Assembly: GCA_023819375.1 (NCBI GenBank)
Contig: JAMWDI010000002.1
Coordinates: forward strand, 57,076-121,075
Length of the DNA: 64,000 nt
Direction: 5' to 3'
From: Candidatus Omnitrophota bacterium
GTDB taxonomy: Bacteria; Ratteibacteria; UBA8468; B48-G9; JAFGKM01
Numbering within the stretch: the first letter of the stretch is position 1; each line of letters starts with the position of its first letter. A program made the translations under genes and the position numbers. The notes under the pieces are model-generated. The model ran no database searches. It was not told where the DNA came from and saw only the letters and a list, made by a program, of their open reading frames with translations. Of this stretch, positions 1-8,835 are shown piece by piece.

Positions 1-1142
1 AAACTTTTTATAAAATATTCAAGATATTTGGAAATTTCAGGCCTTTTAAAATTATCAACAAATGGTTGACCATATCTATTCATTTCTGTTCCACATATTA
101 CAGGCATATTTATTTTTTTACACAAATTCATGAATTCATTAAATTTTTGAACTTTCATTCTTTTTTCTTCTGGTTCTTTTATGTTCCAATTTCTCTCAGG
201 TATAACTGTAATTCCCTCAATTCCTTTTGATTTTAACAACTCAATAAGAAATTTTATGTCTCTTTCACCTTCATTTGTCCCATCTAAAAATGTTCCTATA
301 GGAATTCCATCTGCTTTTCTTGTCATTTCAACAACATCTTCAAAAGTTGGGAAATCTTTACTTTCTGATTTTATATAGCCTGGTCCTCCAAATTTAATCA
401 ATTTCTGCCTTATTATTTCATAAAATTCCCCTATATTTTTTTCTTTCAATTCTTCAACTTCCTGTTTTTTTAATTTTAAAATTTCAGACCAGAACTCACT
501 TTCTTTTTCTTTAAAAATTTCTTTTGCTTTTTTATAATAGGCAATTATTATATGTCTTTCAGTTGGATTATTTGAAGGCGTCAAAGGTAAAACATCTTCT
601 TTGTAATCAATTCTTACATCTTTCAAATATTCATTAATTTTTTCAATTATTTTTTTATTTCTATTTTGAGAAATTTCTTTTAATTTTTTAAAGAAAATGG
701 TCTCTTCACTATTTTCTTTTGGTAATTTTTTAAACCCTTTTCCGCAAAGATAAAATATTCCTGGCTCATTTGGAGAGTTTATTATTTTGTCCTTCATTTC
801 TTTTAAAAAAACTCTTGTTTCAAAACCTCCTGTAACTTTAATATTTAGCATTTCTCCTGCCCACAATGTTTCTTCAACTCCTTCAAGAGTATCAAAGTCT
901 ACAGTTCCAAGATAAAGCATACCCTTTTTCCATCCCTCAAAAACAATTCTTAAAGGAGACCAATTTTTATAATTAAAAGAATGAAAAGTATGAATATGAG
1001 CATTTATAAGATTAAAAAATTCATTATCTTTGTTAATTTTATTTTTTTTAATATACTCTACAACTTTCAAAAAGGCATTCTTTCTGACTTCAATATCAAA
1101 ATGTGAAAGCGCTTCAATATATTTTTCTATTTTTTTATTCAT
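1..1142 (-). CDS. PHP-like metal-dependent phosphoesterase, 3' end beyond window
   Basis: An open frame runs leftward from ATG at 1142 off the left edge, giving about 380 residues without a stop. Near residue 48 it has NAHIHTFHSF, the His-x-His metal motif of PHP (polymerase/histidinol phosphatase) domains. Later come GTVDFDTLEG, GGFETRV and GTEMNRYGQP, which fit the remaining metal-binding strands. PHP proteins hydrolyse phosphate esters with a trinuclear metal centre; the substrate here is unknown. No Shine-Dalgarno sequence is visible. A TATTAT box (1151-1156, minus strand) ends 8 nt before the ATG, so the message may be leaderless. It is divergent from thioredoxin. Assigned from motifs only. 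Confidence 0.7.
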   Translation of the reverse strand, partial: MNKKIEKYIEALSHFDIEVRKNAFLKVVEYIKKNKINKDNEFFNLINAHIHTFHSFNYKNWSPLRIVFEGWKKGMLYLGTVDFDTLEGVEETLWAGEMLNIKVTGGFETRVFLKEMKDKIINSPNEPGIFYLCGKGFKKLPKENSEETIFFKKLKEISQNRNKKIIEKINEYLKDVRIDYKEDVLPLTPSNNPTERHIIIAYYKKAKEIFKEKESEFWSEILKLKKQEVEELKEKNIGEFYEIIRQKLIKFGGPGYIKSESKDFPTFEDVVEMTRKADGIPIGTFLDGTNEGERDIKFLIELLKSKGIEGITVIPERNWNIKEPEEKRMKVQKFNEFMNLCKKINMPVICGTEMNRYGQPFVDNFKRPEISKYLEYFIKS

Positions 1143-1165
1143 ATTTTTAAATAATACCACAAATT

Positions 1166-1193
1166 TTGATGTTTTTAAAAATTCTGATATAAT
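1166..1193 (+). promoter_or_regulatory. sigma70-type promoter of thioredoxin gene
   Basis: TTGATG (1166-1171), a 16-nt spacer and a perfect TATAAT (1188-1193) lie just upstream of the thioredoxin gene. GGAGG at 1211-1215 is its ribosome-binding site. Confidence 0.6.
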
Positions 1194-1220
1194 TATTGCA
1201 ACACTTTTCTGGAGGTAAAA

Positions 1221-1559
1221 ATGGAGAATAAATATGTTTTGAATCTCAACAAGGAAAATTTTGAAGAAATAATAAAAAATAATGAAAATGTAATTATTGA
1301 TTTCTGGGCAAATTGGTGTATGCCTTGTAAAATAATGATCCCTGTATTTGAAAAACTTGCAGAAAAATATAAAAACAAAATTGTTTTTGCAAAAGTAAAC
1401 GTTGACGAAAATCCAGAAATTGCTGAAAAATATAAAATAATGTCAATTCCAACCTTTATTTTTTTTAAAAATGGCAACAAATTACAAGAAATAATTGGTG
1501 CCATGTCAGAAAACATTTTTGAAAAGAAAATCTTAGAAATATTTGAAATAACTGAATGA
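1221..1559 (+). CDS. trxA: thioredoxin with CMPC active site
   Basis: This is a single thioredoxin domain of 112 residues, the normal family length. It shows DFWANWCMPCK at the active site, the buried Asp-region motif KVNVDENPEIAEKY and the cis-Pro loop SIPTF. Thioredoxins reduce disulfides of cytoplasmic partners using thioredoxin reductase. The active site reads Cys-Met-Pro-Cys instead of the usual Cys-Gly-Pro-Cys, which can shift redox potential in this fold. GGAGG precedes the ATG by 5 nt, and a consensus promoter is present. The gene stands alone and converges on gmk with only 2 bp between them. No reductase gene is nearby. Confidence 0.93.
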   Translation: MENKYVLNLNKENFEEIIKNNENVIIDFWANWCMPCKIMIPVFEKLAEKYKNKIVFAKVNVDENPEIAEKYKIMSIPTFIFFKNGNKLQEIIGAMSENIFEKKILEIFEITE

Positions 1560-1561
1560 AT

Positions 1562-2113
1562 TTAAGAAAGAATAATTTTTTTTATTTTCTCAATTGTTTT
1601 TCTTAAATCTCTGTTAATTAACTTAATATCGTAATGTTTTCTTATTACATCCCTTTCTTGTTTTGAAAAAGAAAGGCGTTTCTTTATCTCTTCCTCTGGC
1701 ATATCCTTTCTTTCCCTCAATCTTCTTTCTTGTTCTTTCAAAGATGGTGGCAAAATACCTATTAAAAATGCATTCGGGTATATTTTTTTTATTTTTAATC
1801 CTCCTTGAGTATCAATAATAAGCAATGTTTTTTTTTCTTTTTTTAAATTTTCTTCAATTTTATCTTTTGGTATCCCATAATAATTTCCATATACTATAGA
1901 CCATTCAATAAGTTCTCCTTTTTCTATTTTCTTTTTAAATTCGTCTATTTCAATAAAATTATAATCTATTCCATCTTTCTCTCCTGGACGAGGCTTTCTT
2001 GTTGTATATGTAACAACAATATCAACATCTTTTAATTCATCCTTTAAAATTTTCAGAATAGTAGTTTTCCCTGTTCCTGAAGGAGCAGAAAGAACAAATA
2101 TTAAATTTTTCAT
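1562..2113 (-). CDS. gmk: guanylate kinase
   Basis: Guanylate kinase phosphorylates GMP to GDP with ATP. The 183-residue length is typical. The P-loop SAPSGTGKTT is at residues 9-18, followed by the GMP-binding TYTTRKPRPGEKDGIDY and the lid region RRLRERKDMPEEEI. The start abuts the stop of the upstream TPR gene (2114), so the two are probably co-transcribed as the last members of a leftward operon. Nothing unusual is seen. Confidence 0.95.
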   Translation of the reverse strand: MKNLIFVLSAPSGTGKTTILKILKDELKDVDIVVTYTTRKPRPGEKDGIDYNFIEIDEFKKKIEKGELIEWSIVYGNYYGIPKDKIEENLKKEKKTLLIIDTQGGLKIKKIYPNAFLIGILPPSLKEQERRLRERKDMPEEEIKKRLSFSKQERDVIRKHYDIKLINRDLRKTIEKIKKIILS

Positions 2114-3049
2114 TTAAGGAGTGAAAGGCTTTCCCTGTTTTAATGTTTCTATTGCTCTTCTTGCTATAGAATCAAAAGAAGTTCCAAGTAATTTTTCCCA
2201 TTGTTTAATTGCAAGGTCGATCTGACCATTTTTTTCATAGGCATGGGCTAAAACATCATCAACATATTCAGGATGAGGAAACTTAACCGCTTTTTCAAGA
2301 TATCTCACTGCATTTTTGTAATCTTTACCTTTATGATAGTAAGTCCAACCTGCTTCAAAATAAAGATCATACCTATCTGGATTATAAGATATTCCTTTCT
2401 TTATATAGGAAATTCCATTATTATACCAAAATATCATTTCCACCGGAACATTTATAAGATCAGATAACAATTCATAAATTTTTGTCAACTTCTTATTTTC
2501 TTTAAATTTTTCATTTTGATTAAAACACTTATCTGTTATTGAAAAATATTCTTTAATTTTCTCTTCTGTTTTAGGATAATCTCTTGCAAGTCCGTCAATT
2601 AGATTTTTAATATCTTTAACAATTCCTTCAATTTCCCTCTTTTCTAATTCAGTTAATGATAAATTTGGTATTAATTTTTCATATTCTTTCAATAAATTCT
2701 CTCCTCTACTTCTTACAGTAGCAAAAACATTATAAGCCATATGCCATCCACCAACTGCCCAAACAATTATATAAGTTGGCTGAAGCCACGCTATCGCATC
2801 AAACAATGGAAGCATTTTATAATGCTGTCCAGAATGCCAGTAATTTTCAATATTTAACCATAATAAATCAGCAGCAAGTCCTTTAAATCCACTTAATACT
2901 AAACTTCCTGCAATTTGTCCTGGCATAAGTAAAATATTACTTTCAAGATCTTCAAGTTTTTTTGAATAATCAATACTTACCTGAAGAAAACCAATTGGAA
3001 TAAACAGAATAACTGCAATAAATAACTTAATCCAGTTTCTTTTTGTCAT
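2114..3049 (-). CDS. membrane-anchored TPR protein linked to an ABC-2 transporter
   Basis: The 311-residue protein begins with one hydrophobic segment (about residues 9-27). A conserved-looking block GFKGLAADLLWLNIENYW follows, then helical repeats of tetratricopeptide type near the C-terminus (for example YDLYFEAGWTYYHKGKDYKNA without its flanks). It is likely an inner-membrane protein with a periplasmic or extracytoplasmic TPR scaffold. The ATG overlaps the permease stop by 4 bp (ATGA), so it is translationally coupled to the ABC-2 permease and ATPase. A role as a partner of that exporter is inferred from context. The family has no function that I can name. Confidence 0.75.
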   Translation of the reverse strand: MTKRNWIKLFIAVILFIPIGFLQVSIDYSKKLEDLESNILLMPGQIAGSLVLSGFKGLAADLLWLNIENYWHSGQHYKMLPLFDAIAWLQPTYIIVWAVGGWHMAYNVFATVRSRGENLLKEYEKLIPNLSLTELEKREIEGIVKDIKNLIDGLARDYPKTEEKIKEYFSITDKCFNQNEKFKENKKLTKIYELLSDLINVPVEMIFWYNNGISYIKKGISYNPDRYDLYFEAGWTYYHKGKDYKNAVRYLEKAVKFPHPEYVDDVLAHAYEKNGQIDLAIKQWEKLLGTSFDSIARRAIETLKQGKPFTP

Positions 3050-3810
3050 ATTTCCTTCTTTTGAATAAAATAAGAACCAATTAAAAGAACAATAAATAAA
3101 TATAAAATACCATAAAGCCCTGTTTTAAAAACATAATTCCAACTTACTTCAATCCCAACAACTACTTTATCCCTTATATTGAAATTTTCATAATTAGGCA
3201 CAACTGTATAAATTATCTGCCAGAAACTTTTCAATAAAAGGTTTTCAGTTCTTTCAATTATTTGCTTCCCATACGTAGTCAAATGACCTATTATATAGAG
3301 AAAAACAGAAAAAATTATATTAAAAGCATCTGAAGCAAAGGTTGCAACTGTTAAAGTTATAGAACCAATTAATATTAATTCAATAAAGATGAGCAATAAT
3401 GTTTTAAAAACTTGAATATCTGGGTAAGCCTTTTTAAAAATTAAAAGTCCAATAAAAAATAAACACATAAGTAAAAAATTAATTAAAATAATCAAAACTA
3501 TTCCAACAAATTTACCCATAAAGAAATTTTGTCTTGTTATTGGTTTTGAAAATAATGTGTAAATTGTTCTTTTTTCAATCTCTCCAGAAATTACTGTTAA
3601 AGACATAAAAATTGCTATTAAGGCTCCAAAAAACTCTATACTTGAAAAACTTACATCTTTTACCATTTTTATCTCTTCTTCTGCTGTTAAAAAAGAGAAT
3701 GCCTTAGAAGCACCTATCACTATCAAAGCGACTACGAGTAGAATATACAAGGTTTTTTTTCTTAATGATTCTTTAAAAGTATTCAATCCTATAATCCATG
3801 CTTTTTTCAT
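3046..3810 (-). CDS. ABC-2 type transporter permease
   Basis: The 254-residue protein has about six hydrophobic segments. Its N-terminus (IGLNTFKESLRKKTLYILL) and the loop TVISGEIEKRTIYTLFSKPITR are hallmark features of ABC-2 permeases of the NosY/GldF type. It would form the membrane half of an exporter with the ATPase encoded immediately upstream, whose gene it overlaps by 4 bp. The substrate cannot be read from sequence. The TPR gene downstream overlaps by 4 bp and may be an accessory subunit. Confidence 0.9.
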   Translation of the reverse strand: MKKAWIIGLNTFKESLRKKTLYILLVVALIVIGASKAFSFLTAEEEIKMVKDVSFSSIEFFGALIAIFMSLTVISGEIEKRTIYTLFSKPITRQNFFMGKFVGIVLIILINFLLMCLFFIGLLIFKKAYPDIQVFKTLLLIFIELILIGSITLTVATFASDAFNIIFSVFLYIIGHLTTYGKQIIERTENLLLKSFWQIIYTVVPNYENFNIRDKVVVGIEVSWNYVFKTGLYGILYLFIVLLIGSYFIQKKEI

Positions 3811-4562
3811 AATTTTTCTCCTTTTCTATCAAACTCCTCTATTGTTTTCACAAATAAATCTTCAAGACCATCTGCGTTATATTTTTGAATAAGTTCTTTA
3901 AGATTTCCTTGTGCAAGTAAATGGCCTCTGTGAAATATTGCTATTCTATCACAAACTTTTTCAACTTCTGAAAGAAAATGGCTTGAAAGTAAAATAGTTT
4001 TACCTTCTTTTTTAAGTTGTAATAATAAATCCCTTGTTTCAATACAACCTATAGGATCAAGTCCAGTTGTTGGTTCATCCAGAATAAGGATTTTAGGATC
4101 ATTAATCAAACTTGCTGCAATTCCAATCCTTTCAAGCATACCTTTAGAATAATGTCTCAAAGCAAGTTTTTTAGCATCGTGAAGTTTTACAAGATAAAGC
4201 AATTTTTCAATTCTTTCATTTATAACTTTTTCTGGAAGATCATATAATTTCCCATAAAATTTTAAAAGTTCTGGACCTGTTAAATAATCGTAATAATAAG
4301 GATTTTCTGGCAAAAAACCAATATTTTTTTTCGTTTGAATATCAAATTGATCTTTTCCTAAAATACTTATTTCACCAGAAGTTGGAAAAAGGATTCCGAG
4401 CATTAATTTTAAACAAGTAGTTTTTCCAGACCCATTTGGTCCAAGTATTCCATAAATTTCTCCTTCTTCAACATTAAAAGAAACACTTTCAAGTCCAACA
4501 ACTATTTTTTTTCTTCCTAGATAATAGTATTTTGTAAGATCTTTTATTTCAATTATACTCAT
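3807..4562 (-). CDS. ABC transporter ATP-binding protein
   Basis: The 251-residue nucleotide-binding domain has Walker A GILGPNGSGKTT (residues 38-49), a degenerate signature RHYSKGMLERIG, Walker B KILILDEPTTGLDP and the switch His in LLSSHFL. It resembles NosF/CcmA-type ATPases that pair with ABC-2 permeases. GGAGG lies 5-6 nt before the ATG. It leads the cluster with permease and TPR protein and is separated from the upstream prenyl synthase gene by 64 bp. The transported substrate is unknown. Confidence 0.94.
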   Translation of the reverse strand: MSIIEIKDLTKYYYLGRKKIVVGLESVSFNVEEGEIYGILGPNGSGKTTCLKLMLGILFPTSGEISILGKDQFDIQTKKNIGFLPENPYYYDYLTGPELLKFYGKLYDLPEKVINERIEKLLYLVKLHDAKKLALRHYSKGMLERIGIAASLINDPKILILDEPTTGLDPIGCIETRDLLLQLKKEGKTILLSSHFLSEVEKVCDRIAIFHRGHLLAQGNLKELIQKYNADGLEDLFVKTIEEFDRKGEKL

Positions 4563-4626
4563 TCTGCCTCCTTAGATAATTTTAAAATTTTTAAAATTAT
4601 ACAATTAAATTTGTTAAAAAGCAAAA

Positions 4627-5418
4627 TTAAAAAAATTCACCATAAATTTTTTCAACAATGTAAAGTAAAACCTCTCCTTTTTCTTTAAAAGAAGATATAT
4701 TTTTTTTCATTCGCAAAACTAAACTTTTTAATTCTTTTTTCAATTTTTCCACATCACCCTCTTTATCTTCAATATCATCCCTTATTTGAAAGGCAATACC
4801 AAAATCTTTTGCAATTTTTTCTATTTTTTTCTTCTCCTGTGCATTAATTTTTTTAAAATAGAATGGAATTTTAAAACAAATTTCAAAAAGTTTTCCTGTT
4901 TTTAAATAATTAATTCTTCTTCTTTCTTTTTCAGTAATTTTTTCATATTTGTATATCAAATCAAGTGTCTGTCCTCCTGCCATTCCTCTGCCTCCAATTG
5001 CATCTGCTATATCTTTAATCAAAGAGACATTTCCTGCTTCTGCAATAAATTTAAAACCATAAGTCAAAAGAGTATCACCTGCAAGAATAGCAATGCCTTC
5101 GCCAAATTTTTTATGACAGGTAGGCAATCCTCTTCTGTAATCATCATTATCCATTCCAGGTAGATCATCGTGAATTAAAGAAAAGTTATGAATCAATTCA
5201 ATTCCACAAGCAATTGGTAAGACTTTTTTTAAATCAAGATTGAATATTTCACTAATAGTTAAAACTATAATTGGTCTCAATCTTTTACCACCCGAAAAAA
5301 CAGCATATCTTATTGCTTCATTTAAAATTTTAGGGTTTTCTTTTAAAGATGGTAAATTTTCATCAATATATTCTTCTATTAAACTTTTCCAGTTTTTAAG
5401 TTTTTCTTCTATTTTCAT
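4627..5418 (-). CDS. ispA: polyprenyl synthetase (farnesyl/geranylgeranyl diphosphate synthase type)
   Basis: The enzyme condenses isopentenyl diphosphate with allylic diphosphates to make C15-C20 isoprenoid precursors. Family motifs are GGKRLRP, the first aspartate-rich motif HDDLPGMDND, and the second, FQIRDDIED. At 263 residues it is shorter than the usual 290-300. The region after the second aspartate-rich motif is compressed, so either it is a compact homologue or the C-terminal helices are reduced. It starts with a 4-bp ATGA overlap on alr. Product chain length cannot be fixed by eye, so the symbol is provisional. Confidence 0.88.
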   Translation of the reverse strand: MKIEEKLKNWKSLIEEYIDENLPSLKENPKILNEAIRYAVFSGGKRLRPIIVLTISEIFNLDLKKVLPIACGIELIHNFSLIHDDLPGMDNDDYRRGLPTCHKKFGEGIAILAGDTLLTYGFKFIAEAGNVSLIKDIADAIGGRGMAGGQTLDLIYKYEKITEKERRRINYLKTGKLFEICFKIPFYFKKINAQEKKKIEKIAKDFGIAFQIRDDIEDKEGDVEKLKKELKSLVLRMKKNISSFKEKGEVLLYIVEKIYGEFF

Positions 5419-6515
5419 TTTATATAAATTTTTTCAACCCTCTTACTTCCAAATCCACATAGAATTTCCTGAGGAACAGTTTTACCAATCTCTGCCATTT
5501 TTTCTATTTCAAAATCACTACCAAAAATTTCTATTATATCTCCTATTTTAACATTTTTCCCTGTAACATCAACAAGTGTTTGATCCATGCATATATTTCC
5601 AATTATTTTTATCTTCTCTCCTTTCCATTTAAGATAAAAATTGTTTGAAAGAAATCTTCTTAAACCATCACCATATCCAATTCCTAATGTAGCAACTTTC
5701 ATTTTTCTTTTTGTTATAAAAGATAAACCATAACTTAAAGGAGTATTTTTTTCAACTTCTTTTATAAAAAATACTCTTGTGAATCCTTTAATAGCACATT
5801 CAAATTTTATTTTTTTAGAAAGATATATTGAAGGATATACCCCAAGAAGTAAAAGTCCAATTCTGACCATGTCAAAATTTTTATAACTTTCTGGAATATT
5901 AAGAACTGCTGCAGAATTTGCTATATGTTTAAGTGGAATATATATTTTCTCCTCTTCAATTTTTTTCAATATTCTTGAAAATATACTTAACTGATAATCT
6001 GCATACTCTCTATTTTTCCATTCTGCTGTTGCAAAATGGGAAAAAATGCCTTCAATTTTAATATTTTTGAACTCTATAACTTTTCTTAAAAATGGCAAAA
6101 CCATTCCTTCTTTCAATCCTATTCTTCCCATTCCAGTATCTAACTTTATATGAACTATTGCTTCTTTTTGATATTTTTTAGAAACTTCAATAATTTCATT
6201 TAAAACCTCTTCATTACAGAGTGTTATTCTTATATCATTTAAAATGGCATCTTCAACTTGTGAAGGTAAGATATTTCCCATAATTAAAATTGGCTTTTTA
6301 ACCCCTATTTTTTTTAATTCAACTGCCTCTTCAATCGTTGCAACTCCATAGAAGTCAACAGTGTCATCTATTTCCCTTGCAATTTCCTTTACTCCTATAC
6401 CATACAAATCACACTTAACACTTGCAAGAAATTTTTTCTTTGTTATAAACTTAACTTTTTTTATATTTTCCTTTATTTTCTTTATATCCACCTCAATCCA
6501 TGTTCTTCCCTTCAT
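5415..6515 (-). CDS. alr: alanine racemase
   Basis: This PLP enzyme interconverts L- and D-alanine for peptidoglycan. The 366-residue length is typical. The PLP lysine is in ASVKCDLYGIG, where the usual reading is VKANAYGHG, so the loop around the lysine is unusual. DTGMGRIG, HFATAE, HIANSAA and the catalytic-Tyr region PLSYGLSF are present, as is the C-terminal domain ending in DTLVDVTG-like sequence (QTLVDVTGKNVKIGD). It overlaps pyrF by 23 bp and the prenyl synthase gene by 4 bp, indicating one transcription unit of cell-envelope precursor genes. Confidence 0.92.
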   Translation of the reverse strand: MKGRTWIEVDIKKIKENIKKVKFITKKKFLASVKCDLYGIGVKEIAREIDDTVDFYGVATIEEAVELKKIGVKKPILIMGNILPSQVEDAILNDIRITLCNEEVLNEIIEVSKKYQKEAIVHIKLDTGMGRIGLKEGMVLPFLRKVIEFKNIKIEGIFSHFATAEWKNREYADYQLSIFSRILKKIEEEKIYIPLKHIANSAAVLNIPESYKNFDMVRIGLLLLGVYPSIYLSKKIKFECAIKGFTRVFFIKEVEKNTPLSYGLSFITKRKMKVATLGIGYGDGLRRFLSNNFYLKWKGEKIKIIGNICMDQTLVDVTGKNVKIGDIIEIFGSDFEIEKMAEIGKTVPQEILCGFGSKRVEKIYIK

Positions 6516-7197
6516 TTTTTATTAACCTTAAAATTTTCTTAACAATTTTTACAGGATTTTCACTCTCATAAATCGGCCTACCAACAACTATAAAATCTGC
6601 TCCATTTTTAATTGCTTCGTTAGGAGTTGTTATTCTTTTTTGGTCATCTTTTGATTTTTCTACTCTTATCCCAGGGACAACAAAAAGAAAAGGAGGTTTA
6701 AATTTTGGTCTTAAAGTCTTTAATTCTTCACCTGAACATACCACACCGTCAATGCCCCATTTATATCCATATTCAACCAATTTTTCTGTTAAATCTAATA
6801 TTTTCATTTTTATCCCTAAAAATTTAAGTTCTTCTTCTCCAAAGGAAGTTAAAACAGTAACACCAATAATTTTAGTATCTTTTTTAACGTTATCCTTAAT
6901 TTCAGTTATATTTTTAATTACTTTTTCTCCTGCCATTAAATGGACAGTAAACATATCTATTTCATTATCAAAAATAATTTTAACTGCCTTCTCAACAGTG
7001 TTAGGAATATCAAAAAATTTCAAGTCAAGAAAAATTCTTTTATTTTGTTTTTTAAGATACCTCAATATTTCATTTCCAAATAAAAGATATGGAATAATTC
7101 CAACTTTATAAAAATTAACTAATCCTCCTAATTTTTCTACAAGTTCATATACTTTTTTCTTCTCTGTTAAATCCAGAGAAACTATTAACTTTTCCAT
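6493..7197 (-). CDS. pyrF: orotidine 5'-phosphate decarboxylase
   Basis: It decarboxylates OMP to UMP in pyrimidine synthesis. The catalytic block FLDLKFFDIPNTV carries the Asp-Lys-Asp set, and the phosphate-binding end is GADFIVVGRPIY. An upstream in-frame start at 7236 would add 13 residues. I prefer ATG at 7197 because homologues begin at MEKLIVSLDL-like sequence and GAGGGA lies 5-10 nt ahead. Even so it overlaps the preceding WecA/MraY-type gene by 53 bp, an unusually long but clean overlap. Its last 23 bp overlap alr. Confidence 0.92.
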   Translation of the reverse strand: MEKLIVSLDLTEKKKVYELVEKLGGLVNFYKVGIIPYLLFGNEILRYLKKQNKRIFLDLKFFDIPNTVEKAVKIIFDNEIDMFTVHLMAGEKVIKNITEIKDNVKKDTKIIGVTVLTSFGEEELKFLGIKMKILDLTEKLVEYGYKWGIDGVVCSGEELKTLRPKFKPPFLFVVPGIRVEKSKDDQKRITTPNEAIKNGADFIVVGRPIYESENPVKIVKKILRLIKNEGKNMD

Positions 7198-8263
7198 TTT
7201 TCCCTCTACCAAAAAATTCAAGAATTCCAACGACAATAAGTATAATTATAACCTCTAAAAGAACTCCTATGCCACCTTTTAAGTTAAGATTTTTAATAAA
7301 TAAAGCATTAATACCGGTAGCAAGTGTCAAAAGATAAATAAATAAAACTGCCTGTTTATGTGTCATACCAAGATTTACAAGACGATGAGAAAGATGATTT
7401 TTATCTGCCTTAAAAATTGAATACCCTCTCTTTTTTCTTATCCAGATTACTGAAATAGTATCAAAAAATGGAACAGAAAAAACAATTAAAGGAATAAAAA
7501 TTGGTAAAAAATTCTGTCCTTCTTCATATTTATAATAAGTTAAGAGAATAGAAACGACACCAAGAAAATACCCAATAAAACTGCTTCCACATTCTCCCAT
7601 AAAAATTTTGGCAGGTGGGAAATTATAAATTAAAAAACCGAGTAAACTTCCAAGAAAAACAGAAAGAATTGTACCTATAAATAACTGTCCCATTTCAAAT
7701 GCAAAAACAAAAAGAATAAAACCTGTTATAAATCCAACTCCTGCAGAAAGTCCATCCATATTGTCAAGAAGATTAAAACAATTCATCATAAAAATAATCC
7801 AGAAAATTGTTATCACATATGAAAAGAAAATATTAGGAATAAAAAAAGTAATTCTAATTCCAGAAATAAAAACAACAGTTGCAGTGATTATTTGTAAAAG
7901 AAGTTTTTGAAATGGTTTCAATTGATAAATATCATCAATTATACCAAAAATAACTGTTAAAATCCCTCCCAAAAGTAAAATAAGCAATTTAGGCAAAACA
8001 GAATAAATACCATCTATATATGTTCTAACAAAGTTAGGAACAAAACCATGATTTACAAAAATTATACCAAAAGTAATTAAAAGAAAAAACGAGAAAAAAA
8101 TTCCAAGACCCCCAAGTAAAGGAGTTGGAGTTTTATGGATTTTTCTTTCACTCGGAAAATCTATAATACCTACTTTTTGAGCAAATTTTTTAAATAAATT
8201 TGTCAGTAATAGAGAAAATATAAATGAAGCAATAAAAAATAAGAAATATAAATATTTCCACAT
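7145..8263 (-). CDS. undecaprenyl-phosphate sugar-1-phosphate transferase (WecA/TagO/MraY superfamily)
   Basis: The 372-residue polytopic membrane protein has about ten hydrophobic segments. It moves a UDP-linked amino-sugar phosphate onto undecaprenyl phosphate. Motifs are RKIHKTPTPLLGGLGI near residue 41, the Mg-binding NCFNLLDNMDGLSAG, FMGECGSSFIGY, and the cytoplasmic NHLSHRLVNLG loop. That last motif is of the His-x-x-His-Arg type that separates WecA/TagO from MraY. It probably initiates a surface glycan or O-antigen-like polymer. It is first in a leftward gene string, divergent from purE, with only a weak AGAG ribosome-binding site. Confidence 0.9.
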   Translation of the reverse strand: MWKYLYFLFFIASFIFSLLLTNLFKKFAQKVGIIDFPSERKIHKTPTPLLGGLGIFFSFFLLITFGIIFVNHGFVPNFVRTYIDGIYSVLPKLLILLLGGILTVIFGIIDDIYQLKPFQKLLLQIITATVVFISGIRITFFIPNIFFSYVITIFWIIFMMNCFNLLDNMDGLSAGVGFITGFILFVFAFEMGQLFIGTILSVFLGSLLGFLIYNFPPAKIFMGECGSSFIGYFLGVVSILLTYYKYEEGQNFLPIFIPLIVFSVPFFDTISVIWIRKKRGYSIFKADKNHLSHRLVNLGMTHKQAVLFIYLLTLATGINALFIKNLNLKGGIGVLLEVIIILIVVGILEFFGRGKNGKVNSFSGFNREEKSI

Positions 8264-8358
8264 TTTTTTCTCTTTTTAAAAATTCTATTTTAATTTTGAT
8301 CTTAAGTCAAACTTTTAAAAATTTTAAAGTATGATAAAATTTTTTTAAAAGGAGAAAA

Positions 8359-8835
8359 ATGAAAATAGTTATAATTATGGGTTCAAAAAGTGATCTGGAA
8401 TGGTCAAAAAAAATAGAAGAAAAAATAAAAGAGTTTGATGTGGAAGTTATTTTAAGAGTTGCGTCTGCCCATAAAACGCCTTTTAAAGTTATTGAAATAA
8501 TTAAAGAATATGAAAATGAAGATGTCATTTTTATAACAGTTGCTGGAAGAAGTAATGCATTAAGTGGTTTTGTTGATGCAAATACTTCAAAACCAGTTAT
8601 TGCCTGTCCACCTTATAGTGAAAAATTCTCAGGTTTTGATGTTTTTTCAAGTTTAAGAATGCCAAGTGGAGTTGCTCCTTTAGTCATTCTTGAACCAGAA
8701 CAAGCAGCAATTTCTGCCATAAAAATACTGGCTCTTAAATATCCTGAGTTGGAAAATAAAATTAAAGAATATCAGAAAAAAATGAAAGAAGAAATAGAAA
8801 AAATTGATAAGGCACTAAAAAATGGGAAGTGTTAA
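8359..8835 (+). CDS. purE: AIR carboxylase, class II PurE type
   Basis: The 158-residue protein opens with IIMGSKSDLEWS and VASAHKTP, the PurE nucleotide-binding core. Its second half reads AGRSNALSGFVDANT and PVIACPPYSE, then SSLRMPSGVAPLVIL. This matches the C-terminal AIR-carboxylase domain of animal PAICS (class II) better than bacterial class I mutases, which have GAAHLPGM here. Class II enzymes carboxylate AIR directly with CO2 and need no PurK. GGAG sits 5 nt before the ATG, with a TATGAT box at 8330-8335. The gene overlaps purC by 14 bp. Confidence 0.88.
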   Translation: MKIVIIMGSKSDLEWSKKIEEKIKEFDVEVILRVASAHKTPFKVIEIIKEYENEDVIFITVAGRSNALSGFVDANTSKPVIACPPYSEKFSGFDVFSSLRMPSGVAPLVILEPEQAAISAIKILALKYPELENKIKEYQKKMKEEIEKIDKALKNGKC

